Assembly (NCBI GenBank): GCA_011391755.1
Contig: JAABPZ010000005.1
Location: 1 to 7,560, forward strand
DNA: 7,560 nt
From: Methanothrix sp.
GTDB taxonomy: Archaea; Halobacteriota; Methanosarcinia; Methanotrichales; Methanotrichaceae
Direction of reading: 5' to 3'
Below the pieces are notes generated by a model. It ran no database searches. It was not told the origin of the DNA and worked only from the letters and a program-made list of their open reading frames with translations. Each line of letters starts with the position of its first letter. Within the stretch, counting starts at the first letter, position 1. A program made the translations under genes and the position numbers. Of the stretch, positions 1-5,798 are shown in pieces.

Positions 1-461
1 CCGAGATCTCTGAGGCAGATCTGGTGCTCCTCGTGGCGGACGCTAGCGATCCACCTGAATTGTTGCGGCGCAAATTGGCGGCCTCTCACAAGGCACTTTT
101 TGACTGCGAGGTCACGGCGCCCATCGTTACCGTCCTGAACAAGGCGGACCGGCTGGAAGAAGGCAAGGCGGAAGAGTTGGTGGAGTTGATCCGAGATTTG
201 GCTCCCTATCCTGTTTTGGCCTCGGCTATTACCGGCCAGGGCCTGGGAGTGCTGGAAGAGTGCATCGCTCAGCGTCTGCAGCCGTTGCCGGAGTATAAGA
301 TCAGTCTGCCTTACACGGCCGAAGGTCTAAGCGAGCTTTCCCGACTCTACGAGACGACCGAGCTATTGTCCGTAAGCTATGAGGAGGAGCTGATTGTCCG
401 GCTGCGGGGAAAAGAGGAGACGATAGCCAGGGCCGGGCTGTCAGGAGCGCGCCGGCTGTGA
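1..461 (+). CDS. hflX: HflX-family ribosome-associated GTPase, C-terminal part
   Basis: The gene enters from the left edge, open in frame 3 with no start in the window; 152 residues up to TGA 459-461 are visible. The first visible residues (EISEADLVLLVADASDP) match the stretch just after the G3 switch of HflX GTPases. The G4 motif NKAD is at 138-149, and a G5-like stretch (ASAITGQG) follows. The tail (LPYTAEGLSELSRLYE, then a short beta-rich end) fits the small C-terminal region of HflX. The P-loop and the N-terminal glycine-rich domain lie outside the window. HflX proteins bind the large ribosomal subunit and are linked in bacteria to rescue of stalled or stressed ribosomes; the archaeal role is less settled. 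The next gene starts six bases after the stop, so the two are probably cotranscribed. Confidence 0.85.
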   Translation, partial: EISEADLVLLVADASDPPELLRRKLAASHKALFDCEVTAPIVTVLNKADRLEEGKAEELVELIRDLAPYPVLASAITGQGLGVLEECIAQRLQPLPEYKISLPYTAEGLSELSRLYETTELLSVSYEEELIVRLRGKEETIARAGLSGARRL

Positions 462-467
462 GCAGCC

Positions 468-1190
468 ATGCCTGAAATTTTGAGGGAGCATTTCCAGCTC
501 AAAGAGACCATTGTCACCATTTTTGCCCGGGAGAGGAGTCACATAGATGCGGCCCGAGAATCCATAAGAGAGCAGCGCGCCTATCTGGAGGATTTTATAA
601 GAAATGATCCCTTCTTTCAGATAACCTTGGAGCCTTATGATCTTGTGCAGGATGATGCCCCGCGAATCGTCCAGCAGATGATAGAGAAGAGCGCCATCTT
701 TGGCATCGGCCCCATGGCGGCGGTAGCTGGCGCCATTGCCAAAAATGCCTTGCAGGCCATGATGGATGAAGGAGCCACTTACGCGATGGTGGATAACGGC
801 GGCGATATCTGCATTTTAAATGATCAGCCCCTCGTAGTAGGAATATATGCGGGAAGCTCGCCCATCCGTAACCTGGCCTTCCAGCTTGCGGCCCGGCGGG
901 CGCCTCTGGGCATCTGCACCAGCTCGGGCAATGTGGGGCCTTCCATCTCTTTTGGCTTTGCTGATGCGGCGGTGGTGATATCAGAGGATGTGGCTCTGGC
1001 AGACGCAGCGGCCACGGCTCTGGGAAATGCCGTAACGGCAGAGGGACCACTGGAGGAGTGCTTCCCGGCCATCGATCGGCCGGGGATCGAAGGCGCCCTG
1101 GTCATACGGGGCGAAGAAATGGCACTGTGGAAGGAGCTGCCACCACTGCGGCGCGCCCGGGTGGGAGAGGAGAGGATAACGAGGGAATAG
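468..1190 (+). CDS. UPF0280 family protein (ApbE-like fold)
   Basis: This complete 240-residue protein matches the usual length of UPF0280, a family common in methanogens and other archaea. Recognisable family segments are IGPMAAVAGAIA (about 80-91), MVDNGGDICI (about 107-116), and GICTSSGNVGPSISFGFADA (about 148-167) followed by LADAAATALGNAV. The family is structurally related to the ApbE FAD:protein FMN transferases, but I cannot confirm that activity and its substrate is unknown. There is no signal peptide or membrane segment, so it is probably cytosolic. The ATG at 468 is six bases after the hflX stop. An AGGAG lies too far upstream (443-447) to be an ideal ribosome site, so translational coupling to hflX is plausible. 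The stop is TAG. Confidence 0.85.
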   Translation: MPEILREHFQLKETIVTIFARERSHIDAARESIREQRAYLEDFIRNDPFFQITLEPYDLVQDDAPRIVQQMIEKSAIFGIGPMAAVAGAIAKNALQAMMDEGATYAMVDNGGDICILNDQPLVVGIYAGSSPIRNLAFQLAARRAPLGICTSSGNVGPSISFGFADAAVVISEDVALADAAATALGNAVTAEGPLEECFPAIDRPGIEGALVIRGEEMALWKELPPLRRARVGEERITRE

Positions 1191-1195
1191 AGAAT

Positions 1196-1208
1196 AGATA
1201 TAATAATA
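1196..1208 (+). promoter_or_regulatory. Candidate archaeal TATA box for the SPASM radical SAM gene
   Basis: The AT-rich run AGATATAATAATA lies about 50-60 bases before the ATG at 1257, just after the UPF0280 stop. Archaeal transcription usually starts about 25 bases downstream of the TATA centre. That predicts a start near 1226 and a leader of about 30 bases carrying the purine-rich AAGAAGG (1244-1250) as ribosome site. This suggests the radical SAM gene is expressed separately from hflX-UPF0280, although read-through is not excluded. Confidence 0.45.
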
Positions 1209-1256
1209 CGCTGCGCATTCCAGATTGACAATTAGAAGTTCGCAAGAAGGGCAAAA

Positions 1257-2435
1257 ATGATGAGACAAAAGTTAAAGCAAAAAAGGCCTTTTCACGTCAT
1301 GATCATCCCCACCTTAGGCTGTCCTTCCAAATGCGCCTACTGCTGGAGTTCAGAGGTGGATTCACCCGTAATGAGCATAGAGACCGTTAAGGATACCGTA
1401 GCCTGGCTCAAGGATTTTCGCTCAGATCCCGTCACCTTCACATTTCATGGAGGGGAACCGCTCTTGGCCGGAGCCGATTTCTACAGGCAGGCTCTTCCCC
1501 TGCTTACCGGTGAGCTGACGCATTTAGAGCCCAACTTTGCTCTGCAGACCAACCTCTGGAAGCTGACACCAGAATTGGCAGACGTCCTGGCCCAGTATCA
1601 GATCCCCATCGGCTCCAGCCTGGACGGGCCCCAGGAGCTCAATGACCTGCAAAGATCGGAGGGCTACTACGAGAAGACCATGCGTGGCTATGAACTGGCT
1701 AAAGAGCACGGCTTGCAGGTGCAGTTCATATGCACTTTTACCTCCCACTCGGTGCAGTTCAAAGAAGATATATTCAATTTTTTTCTGGAAAACGGCTTGA
1801 CGCTCAAGCTGCATCCCGCATTGCCGTCTCTACGAAGCAACGAGCCGGACAAGTGGGCGCTCTCACCAGAAAAGTACGGGGAGCTGCTGGTCTACCTGCT
1901 GGACAAGTACCTGGAAAACATGAACCTGATTGAGGTGCGAAACATCAACGACTACTGCCGATGCGTCTTCACCGGGCGGGGCACAGTGTGCACCTTTGTG
2001 GACTGCATGGAGAATACCTTTGCAGTGGGCCCGGATGGCAGCATCTATCCCTGCTATCGCTTCGTGGGCATGCCGGAGTACGTCATGGGCCACGTCAGGG
2101 ATCGTCCCAGCCAGAAGGAGCTGGCAGAGTCAGGGCCGGGTGTGCGCATGCGAGCCTTCAAGGAGTATGTGGACATAGAATGTAAGGGCTGCAAGCACAT
2201 TCGCTACTGTCGGGGAGGCTGCCCTTACAACGCCATAGCGCCCACCAACGGCGAGATTAAAGGCGTCGATCCCCATTGCATTGCCTATCAAAGGATCTTC
2301 GATGAGATTGCGGAGCGCTTCAACCAGGAGATGATGGGATCCCTGGGCCTGGGAATGATTGATCCAGGATCGCAGAAGGGCAATAATTCCCGGCCAGGAA
2401 TTATGTCTCTAATGCAAAAAATGATTGCAAAATAG
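1257..2435 (+). CDS. Radical SAM/SPASM peptide-modifying enzyme, Mhun_1560-like
   Basis: A 392-residue radical SAM enzyme. The SAM-binding [4Fe-4S] motif CPSKCAYC has C22, C26 and C29; the GGEP motif is at 65-68, and SLDGP (121-125) is typical of sulfatase-maturase-like relatives. The C-terminal half carries a full SPASM cysteine set: C250, then G261 and C266 (CX10GX4C), C309/C312/C318/C322 (CX2CX5CX3C), and C341. This should hold two auxiliary [4Fe-4S] clusters. C234, C236 and C245 are additional. Such enzymes install radical modifications on peptides or proteins. The overall look matches the methanogen family named after Mhun_1560, but that assignment is from memory. No short Cys-rich precursor peptide is visible nearby. 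A tail of about 40 residues rich in Met and Gly follows the SPASM domain. Ribosome site: AAGAAGG at 1244-1250. A second ATG follows immediately. An anaerobic sulfatase-maturase is the alternative reading, but no sulfatase is in the window. Confidence 0.88.
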   Translation: MMRQKLKQKRPFHVMIIPTLGCPSKCAYCWSSEVDSPVMSIETVKDTVAWLKDFRSDPVTFTFHGGEPLLAGADFYRQALPLLTGELTHLEPNFALQTNLWKLTPELADVLAQYQIPIGSSLDGPQELNDLQRSEGYYEKTMRGYELAKEHGLQVQFICTFTSHSVQFKEDIFNFFLENGLTLKLHPALPSLRSNEPDKWALSPEKYGELLVYLLDKYLENMNLIEVRNINDYCRCVFTGRGTVCTFVDCMENTFAVGPDGSIYPCYRFVGMPEYVMGHVRDRPSQKELAESGPGVRMRAFKEYVDIECKGCKHIRYCRGGCPYNAIAPTNGEIKGVDPHCIAYQRIFDEIAERFNQEMMGSLGLGMIDPGSQKGNNSRPGIMSLMQKMIAK

Positions 2436-2469
2436 AAAAAATGTGAAACTGAATCGTATCACCTTTTTA
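2433..2469. terminator. Short convergent intergenic region with T-runs for both strands
   Basis: The radical SAM gene (+) and the secreted-protein gene (-) converge with only 31 bases between their stops. Six A at 2436-2441 give a U6 run to minus-strand transcripts. Five T at 2464-2468 do the same for plus-strand transcripts, inside the end of the opposing gene. Archaeal termination commonly uses such oligo-U runs without a strong hairpin, so this may be a bidirectional terminator. The runs are short. Confidence 0.3.
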
Positions 2470-2937
2470 CGGCGTTACCCATGCACCATTCAGGTATACT
2501 TTCATAGATGAGCTTGCTTTTAAATAATTCATGGTTTCGGTCCAGTTCTTTTGGAAAGACCCCTTCTGCATCCCAGCTAACGAGCTCAATCTGAAGTCTG
2601 AATAATAGGGTGATGGGTTATAAGGAAATACTCCAAAAGGTCCCGGAGAATAGAATTTGAGATCAGGGCTATACCAGGGCCAGTTGGAGACCGGCACATC
2701 GAGCCATTGCAACATGCCAGCTATCCCAGGATCCATCATGGAACGATCATGACTTCTAACATATCCTCCTTCCATCCAGTTTGTCGGGTACTTTGAGCCC
2801 ATGTTGGGGCTAATCCAATCTCCGCCAGATCCCATTGAACTGCCACGCGAGCCGAGACCCAGGGGGTCCTGTGCGAATGCCGAAACTGCAAGGCAGACGA
2901 GCACCATCATACACAAAAAAATTTTGCTAGATTTCAT
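2467..2937 (-). CDS. Exported protein with conserved SHDRSM/DPGIAGML block (smaller paralogue)
   Basis: A 156-residue exported protein of unknown function. Residues 1-22 form a signal peptide (K-rich start, hydrophobic core, SAFA cleavage site before Q23). A Gly/Ser-rich spacer (about 23-56) is followed by a block (57-96) containing SHDRSM, DPGIAGML, WLD, VSN and PWYS, shared with the upstream neighbour at 33 of 40 residues. The tail has a glycosylation-type sequon (NWT, N131) and ends KVYLNGAWVTP. I chose ATG 2937 over ATG 2943. In both paralogues a TAGGT element sits 6-7 bases before this second Met and the following codons align (MKSSKIFLCM here, MKYSKILLCM upstream). The gene lies 58 bases after the paralogue's stop, so the two are probably one transcript. 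I recognise no named family; the localisation is well supported, the role is not. Confidence 0.75.
   Translation of the reverse strand: MKSSKIFLCMMVLVCLAVSAFAQDPLGLGSRGSSMGSGGDWISPNMGSKYPTNWMEGGYVRSHDRSMMDPGIAGMLQWLDVPVSNWPWYSPDLKFYSPGPFGVFPYNPSPYYSDFRLSSLAGMQKGSFQKNWTETMNYLKASSSMKVYLNGAWVTP
2650..2769 (-). repeat. Copy 1 of duplicated 120-bp coding block
   Basis: This segment encodes the 40-residue block of the smaller secreted paralogue. It aligns without gaps to 3512-3631, with about 24 mismatches in 120 bases by eye (about 80% identity) and 33 of 40 residues the same. Regions outside the block and the signal peptide differ strongly. This points to a duplicated or selectively conserved module rather than a recent whole-gene copy. 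Confidence 0.75.
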
Positions 2938-2995
2938 TTTCATACCTACTACCTACCATCAATCTCATATTTCTGTTTCAATGATGCATTACCAC

Positions 2996-3718
2996 TTAGG
3001 ACATTGCATGTTCTATCGTCGTTGACCCTGTTTGAGCCGGAGATAGCACATCCACAATGACTACATTGCTGGGCTGGTTGTTTACCACAAAGTAAAGCAT
3101 ATGTCTTCCAACCGCGTCCGCTTTGAAGTTCATGGTGTTATATCCTTCGTTGAACTGATAAGTCTTGTACTTCGAACTGGTTGTGTCTGTCTGGATCGTC
3201 TCATAGAAGCCTGCCGGCCCTTCAACGGGTGCGTAGGCGATTAGCTGCATCCAGGTTCCAACGGGACCTACCACATACTGGGTCCAGTTTATTGCTCCTT
3301 GAATCCAGAGGTCGTTGGTCTTGTTCGGCACTACGGATGCGTACTGGTTGAATGGCAACCCTACACCGGCACCATAGAACACACTGGATGGTGTTTTCTG
3401 CGTTATGTCGAACCTGGTAGGATTGCTTATTATCCCACCCACCACAGGCGTACCGGTGGTTGTATAATACTCTCTGAAGGGAGAGAACGTGGTGTCGGGA
3501 ACCGCTTGCTTATAAAAGGTAAGATCCGCACTGTACCAGGGTAAGTTGGAGACTGGTGCATCGAGCCAGTGCAACATGCCAGCTATGCCTGGGTCCGACA
3601 TGGAACGGTCATGGCTTCCAACGTATCCCCCTCCTAAATAGTCTGCCCCCCACGCAATGCCAATCAGCAGACACACGGCGAGCGCTGCCATACACAGCAA
3701 AATTTTGCTATATTTCAT
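2996..3718 (-). CDS. Exported protein with conserved SHDRSM/DPGIAGML block (larger paralogue)
   Basis: A 240-residue exported protein of unknown function. The signal peptide is about residues 1-24 (AWG before A25). The block shared with the downstream gene is at 30-69 and sits almost directly after the cleavage site, without the Gly/Ser spacer of its paralogue. The rest (70-240) is rich in Thr, Tyr, Val and Asn. The part from about 152 to 224 (GTWMQLIAYAPVEGP to SNVVIVDV) looks like a beta-sandwich. Sequons NKT (N132) and NWT (N144) could be N-glycosylated, as archaeal surface proteins often are. A GTG at 3727 is a possible start, but AGGTG spanning it is a good ribosome site for ATG 3718, which also aligns with the paralogue's start. 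It is the first gene of a likely two-gene transcript. No cell-wall anchor is evident at the C terminus, so it may be released or associated with the sheath or S-layer. Confidence 0.75.
   Translation of the reverse strand: MKYSKILLCMAALAVCLLIGIAWGADYLGGGYVGSHDRSMSDPGIAGMLHWLDAPVSNLPWYSADLTFYKQAVPDTTFSPFREYYTTTGTPVVGGIISNPTRFDITQKTPSSVFYGAGVGLPFNQYASVVPNKTNDLWIQGAINWTQYVVGPVGTWMQLIAYAPVEGPAGFYETIQTDTTSSKYKTYQFNEGYNTMNFKADAVGRHMLYFVVNNQPSNVVIVDVLSPAQTGSTTIEHAMS
3512..3631 (-). repeat. Copy 2 of duplicated 120-bp coding block
   Basis: This segment encodes residues 30-69 of the larger secreted paralogue and is the partner of 2650-2769. The strongest DNA conservation is around the codons for the IAGML.WLD core. 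Many differences elsewhere are single third-position changes, consistent with purifying selection on the protein block. Confidence 0.75.
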
Positions 3719-3784
3719 TTTAAACACCTACTTTTGCCTGAACCGGCTTCTTAATCTAAATCTAATGGGATGTCAACGATTAAA

Positions 3785-3806
3785 AAGCTTTTGGTACCAA
3801 AAGCTT
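3785..3806. promoter_or_regulatory. Perfect 22-bp palindrome upstream of the secreted-protein pair
   Basis: Eleven bases (AAGCTTTTGGT) are followed directly by their exact reverse complement, with no spacer; the symmetry stops at both flanks. It lies 67-88 bases upstream of ATG 3718. With the TATA-like box at 3829-3837, the predicted transcript start (about 3807) falls at its edge. It could be an operator for a dimeric regulator covering the start site or, less easily without a loop, a 5'-end RNA hairpin. No regulator gene is in the window. Confidence 0.5.
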
Positions 3807-3828
3807 AAAGTATCATATGTTATGTGCA

Positions 3829-3837
3829 TATAATAAA
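3829..3837 (-). promoter_or_regulatory. Candidate TATA box for the secreted-protein pair
   Basis: On the minus strand this reads TTTATTATA, a good archaeal TATA match. It predicts a start near 3807, giving a leader of about 90 bases that would begin at the 22-bp palindrome. A weaker alternative on the same strand, TTTAGATTAA (3751-3760), would give a short leader of about 12 bases holding AGGTG. The sequence does not decide between them. Confidence 0.35.
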
Positions 3838-4026
3838 TTAATTAAATAGTGAGACCGCGTTAGGTCCCAGGCCGCCCACAATCATCACCAGTACCCCTTC
3901 TGCGAAGATGGTCTCCGTGGGCAGGCCCTTTCCGCCCATGTGCTCGCTAACGTTCTAATTGTCCGCAGCATTCCCGCCCTTAGCCTCAATAGCCGGTGCC
4001 GCCTTTTGGCCATATCCCCAACTCAT
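3838..4026 (-). pseudogene. Remnant resembling NifX/NifB-type FeMo-cofactor domain, with in-frame TAG
   Basis: One minus-strand frame runs from ATG 4026 to TAA 3838-3840, broken by TAG at 3955-3957. The part after the TAG has the hallmarks of the dinitrogenase iron-molybdenum cofactor (NifX/NifB C-terminal, PF02579-type) domain: NVSEHMGGKG, then the pattern AEGVxxMIVGGLGPNA and a Leu-Phe-Asn end. Family members typically read DNPN, then Gly-rich, then GVxxVIxGxxGPNA; here DN-stop-N occupies the DNPN place. The true domain is about 100 residues, so both ends are missing: the N-terminal half, and everything after the GPNA helix start. The 23 codons before the TAG do not clearly belong to the family and overlap the 26-bp inverted repeat. 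The best reading is a decayed gene fragment; a functional 33-residue peptide from ATG 3939 is possible but less likely. Confidence 0.55.
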
Positions 4027-4055
4027 GGTGCACCGGCTATTGAGGCTAAGGGCGG
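3974..4055. repeat. Perfect 26-bp inverted repeat with 30-base spacer
   Basis: The arms at 3974-3999 and 4030-4055 are exact reverse complements and can form a very stable GC-rich stem with a 30-base loop (4000-4029). The right arm ends 15 bases beyond the DUF2202 stop. A T6 run for minus-strand transcripts (4058-4063) lies before the stem rather than after it, so this is not a classic hairpin-then-U terminator, though it could still protect a 3' end or block read-through. There is no obvious target-site duplication at its edges and no transposase, so a small non-autonomous element is only a possibility. Confidence 0.7.
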
Positions 4056-4070
4056 ATAAAAAATATAATT

Positions 4071-4724
4071 TTAGCCGCGGATTATTCCATCGTACTCTTC
4101 CAGGGAGAGGTACTCGGGACTATATTCAAACCCCTGCCTTTGCAGGTTATTGACGAAGGCCCGCAGATGATTTTCTGAGCCGCTCTTTAAATTGGCATAA
4201 ACCAGCAATATGTCCTCTCGGTCTGTTTGGGCCATGCGCTCTTCCAGGTCGATAATGTCTATCTCCTCTATGGCCGCCCCCACCTGCAGGGCATCTTTTA
4301 CAGAAGCACTCCCCCGGATCACCAGATCATCATAAAGCCCCTGTAGGGTTTCATTGGAAAACTCTCCCGCCCCTTTAATGGGATCAGGCAGAGAGTACCT
4401 TTCCAGGAGCGTCTTGACGGCTGCCTCGTGAGTTCTCTCTGCCTTGCCAATGTTGTCAAAGACACGCAGGTTCCATTTTTCATTGAAGGCCAGATAGACG
4501 TCTCCCGCCAGCTTTTCTTCCTCAGCCATATAGAGCAGGCCCTCTTTCTCCATGGCAGTCAGGCCTCCGGAAGGCTGTCCCGCCAGGGCCAAACCCAGAG
4601 CGCTTTCGTTCAGCTCACTGGTATAGTTATCATTCACAGTGAGCAGATCCTGGTCTGTTGCATATGCCGTGCTTAAGACCGCAAGCATCAGACAGAGGCT
4701 GCCCAATAGCATTGTCTTCATCAT
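4071..4724 (-). CDS. Exported DUF2202 ferritin-like protein
   Basis: A 217-residue protein with a signal peptide (about 1-22, cleavage after TAYA) and a DUF2202 domain from about 56 to 205. DUF2202 belongs to the ferritin-like four-helix-bundle superfamily. Candidate metal ligands recur along the helices: AEEEK (68-71), ERTHE with E96 and H99, EEIDIIDLEE (153-162), and SENHLRAF with E184 and H186. A di-iron or other two-metal site facing outside the cytoplasmic membrane is therefore plausible, but the reaction is unknown. Sequons NYT and NES occur near the N terminus. GGTGATGG just before the start matches the archaeal Shine-Dalgarno core; ATG 4724 is followed immediately by a second ATG that is equally possible. 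It appears to be monocistronic behind its own TATA box. A second DUF2202 domain is present in the fusion gene at the right edge. Confidence 0.85.
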   Translation of the reverse strand: MMKTMLLGSLCLMLAVLSTAYATDQDLLTVNDNYTSELNESALGLALAGQPSGGLTAMEKEGLLYMAEEEKLAGDVYLAFNEKWNLRVFDNIGKAERTHEAAVKTLLERYSLPDPIKGAGEFSNETLQGLYDDLVIRGSASVKDALQVGAAIEEIDIIDLEERMAQTDREDILLVYANLKSGSENHLRAFVNNLQRQGFEYSPEYLSLEEYDGIIRG

Positions 4725-4757
4725 CCATCACCAGATAAATAGTAATAATGAGAGAAA

Positions 4758-4766
4758 TTATTTAAA
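4758..4766 (-). promoter_or_regulatory. TATA box for the DUF2202 gene
   Basis: On the minus strand this reads TTTAAATAA, close to the archaeal consensus, and lies 34-42 bases before ATG 4724. It predicts a start near 4736 and a leader of about 12 bases that just accommodates the GGTGAT ribosome site. Confidence 0.55.
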
Positions 4767-4890
4767 CGTTGGCATGATGGACCCGGTATTTGCGCGTTCT
4801 ATTTTCCAGCCAACAATAGAAATAGCCCGGATTTTCCAGGGGCCTGGGCATCAGAATGGGAACTGCCTGACAACACAAGTTCACACGTCA

Positions 4891-4899
4891 AGTTTAAGC
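4891..4899 (+). promoter_or_regulatory. Candidate TATA box for the MBL-radical SAM operon
   Basis: GTTTAAGCT lies 24-32 bases before ATG 4923, and no ribosome site precedes that ATG. The predicted transcript start is therefore at or next to the ATG, suggesting leaderless translation of the first gene of this operon. Confidence 0.35.
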
Positions 4900-4922
4900 T
4901 TTCAGCGCTCTTTACTTTTATC

Positions 4923-5777
4923 ATGCTGCAAGACCTCCGTCTGACCATTGTGGTTGAGAATTCCGCCTCGCTTGACAACTCATCTCTCTATGCCCAGCAT
5001 GGCCTGTCCATCTTTTTGGAGTTGAACTTTGGCTTGGAAAGCATGAAGCTGCTCTGGGACACTGGTGCCTCCTCTGAGGTGATGTTGCATAATGCCGATG
5101 CCTTAGATCTCGATCTCTGCCATCTCGATCTTATCTGCCTCAGCCACGGCCATTATGATCACACGGGTGGCCTGATGGGGGTCCTGCAGCGCCGAAAGGG
5201 CAGAGTTTGCATCCTGGCCCATCCCGATATCTTCGCGCCAAAGCTGAAAGAGCGGCCCACACTCCAGTACATAGGAGCGCCCTTCACCCGAAACGAGGCC
5301 GAGGCCGCCGGGGCGATAATGCTCGATTGCCGCAGTCCGCTCGACTTAGCACCGGGGGTCATGACCACTGGTGAGGTGGCGCGCCTGGAAGCCTTTGAGA
5401 AGGTGGAGGGCTTTTGGACGGTTAAGGAAGGCCAATACTGCCCGGACTGCATGCCGGACGACCAGGCCCTGGCGATAAACTTGCCGGGCAAAGGGCTTGT
5501 CGTCATCACCGGCTGCGCTCACTCCGGAATCATCAATACCATCAGGCATGCCCAGAAGATCACGGGTGTCGAGGAGCTTCATGCCGTGATAGGTGGCTTT
5601 CACCTTATGGGGGCGGATGATAAGCGGATCGATGCGACGGCAAAGGCTCTGCAGAATCTCGATCCCGCCATTGTCCGGCCGGGACACTGCACCGGACAAA
5701 AGGCCGTCTGTCGGCTGCAGGAGGCTTTGGGCGAGCGATGCCGGCCCCTGACTGTGGGAGACACAATTCAGCTCTAA
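4923..5777 (+). CDS. Metallo-beta-lactamase-fold hydrolase, COG1237 / DHPS-like type
   Basis: This 284-residue MBL-fold protein has the full metal-binding set: WDTGAS (45-50), SHGHYDHTGG with H75, H77, D79 and H80, GCAHSG with H200, GGFHL with H227, and RPGHCTG with H255. The overall pattern, including the start (VVENSA, then HGLSIFLE) and CPDCMPDDQALAI before the second metal motif, is that of COG1237 hydrolases. One relative (MJ0301) was described as a dihydropteroate-type synthase in methanopterin biosynthesis. Many databases carry that name over, but paralogues abound, so this protein's substrate is uncertain. It has no signal peptide and is cytosolic. The start at ATG 4923 fits the usual N terminus, though no ribosome site is visible. 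The next gene begins 22 bases after its stop, so they form an operon. Confidence 0.88.
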   Translation: MLQDLRLTIVVENSASLDNSSLYAQHGLSIFLELNFGLESMKLLWDTGASSEVMLHNADALDLDLCHLDLICLSHGHYDHTGGLMGVLQRRKGRVCILAHPDIFAPKLKERPTLQYIGAPFTRNEAEAAGAIMLDCRSPLDLAPGVMTTGEVARLEAFEKVEGFWTVKEGQYCPDCMPDDQALAINLPGKGLVVITGCAHSGIINTIRHAQKITGVEELHAVIGGFHLMGADDKRIDATAKALQNLDPAIVRPGHCTGQKAVCRLQEALGERCRPLTVGDTIQL

Positions 5778-5798
5778 AATTCAGGAAGGTGCAAAAGA

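Noticed and set aside
1191..1256. Possible small precursor peptide gene just before the SPASM radical SAM enzyme
   Set aside because: The 66-base gap holds no Cys-rich frame with a start and ribosome site; it looks like a promoter and leader.
595..1268. Long minus-strand open frames opposite the UPF0280 gene
   Set aside because: They are rich in Arg, Pro, Ser and Trp, lack domain features, and mirror a clearly recognisable conserved gene on the other strand.
2340..2435. Tail of the SPASM enzyme (GMIDPG, then PGIMSLMQ) resembling the SMMDPGIAGMLQ block of the neighbouring secreted protein
   Set aside because: Only a few Met, Asp, Pro and Gly residues coincide and the spacing differs. This is most likely chance in Met/Gly-rich sequence.
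3955..3957. In-frame TAG in the NifX-like remnant as a pyrrolysine codon
   Set aside because: Three intact genes here end in TAG (UPF0280, SPASM enzyme, COG0731 protein), so TAG is a normal stop in this genome. The remnant is also truncated at both ends, and pyrrolysine belongs to methylamine methyltransferases, not this family.
3838..4070. Insertion sequence or CRISPR-like origin of the gene-poor stretch
   Set aside because: There is no transposase frame, no target duplication and no regularly spaced repeats; only one inverted repeat and one palindrome are present.
4770..4922. Plus-strand frame reaching into the start of the MBL gene, and short CCAGG/CCTGG and ATTTTCCAG repeats upstream of it
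   Set aside because: The frame lacks a ribosome site and family resemblance, and overlaps the MBL start out of frame. The repeats are 5-9 bases and expected by chance.
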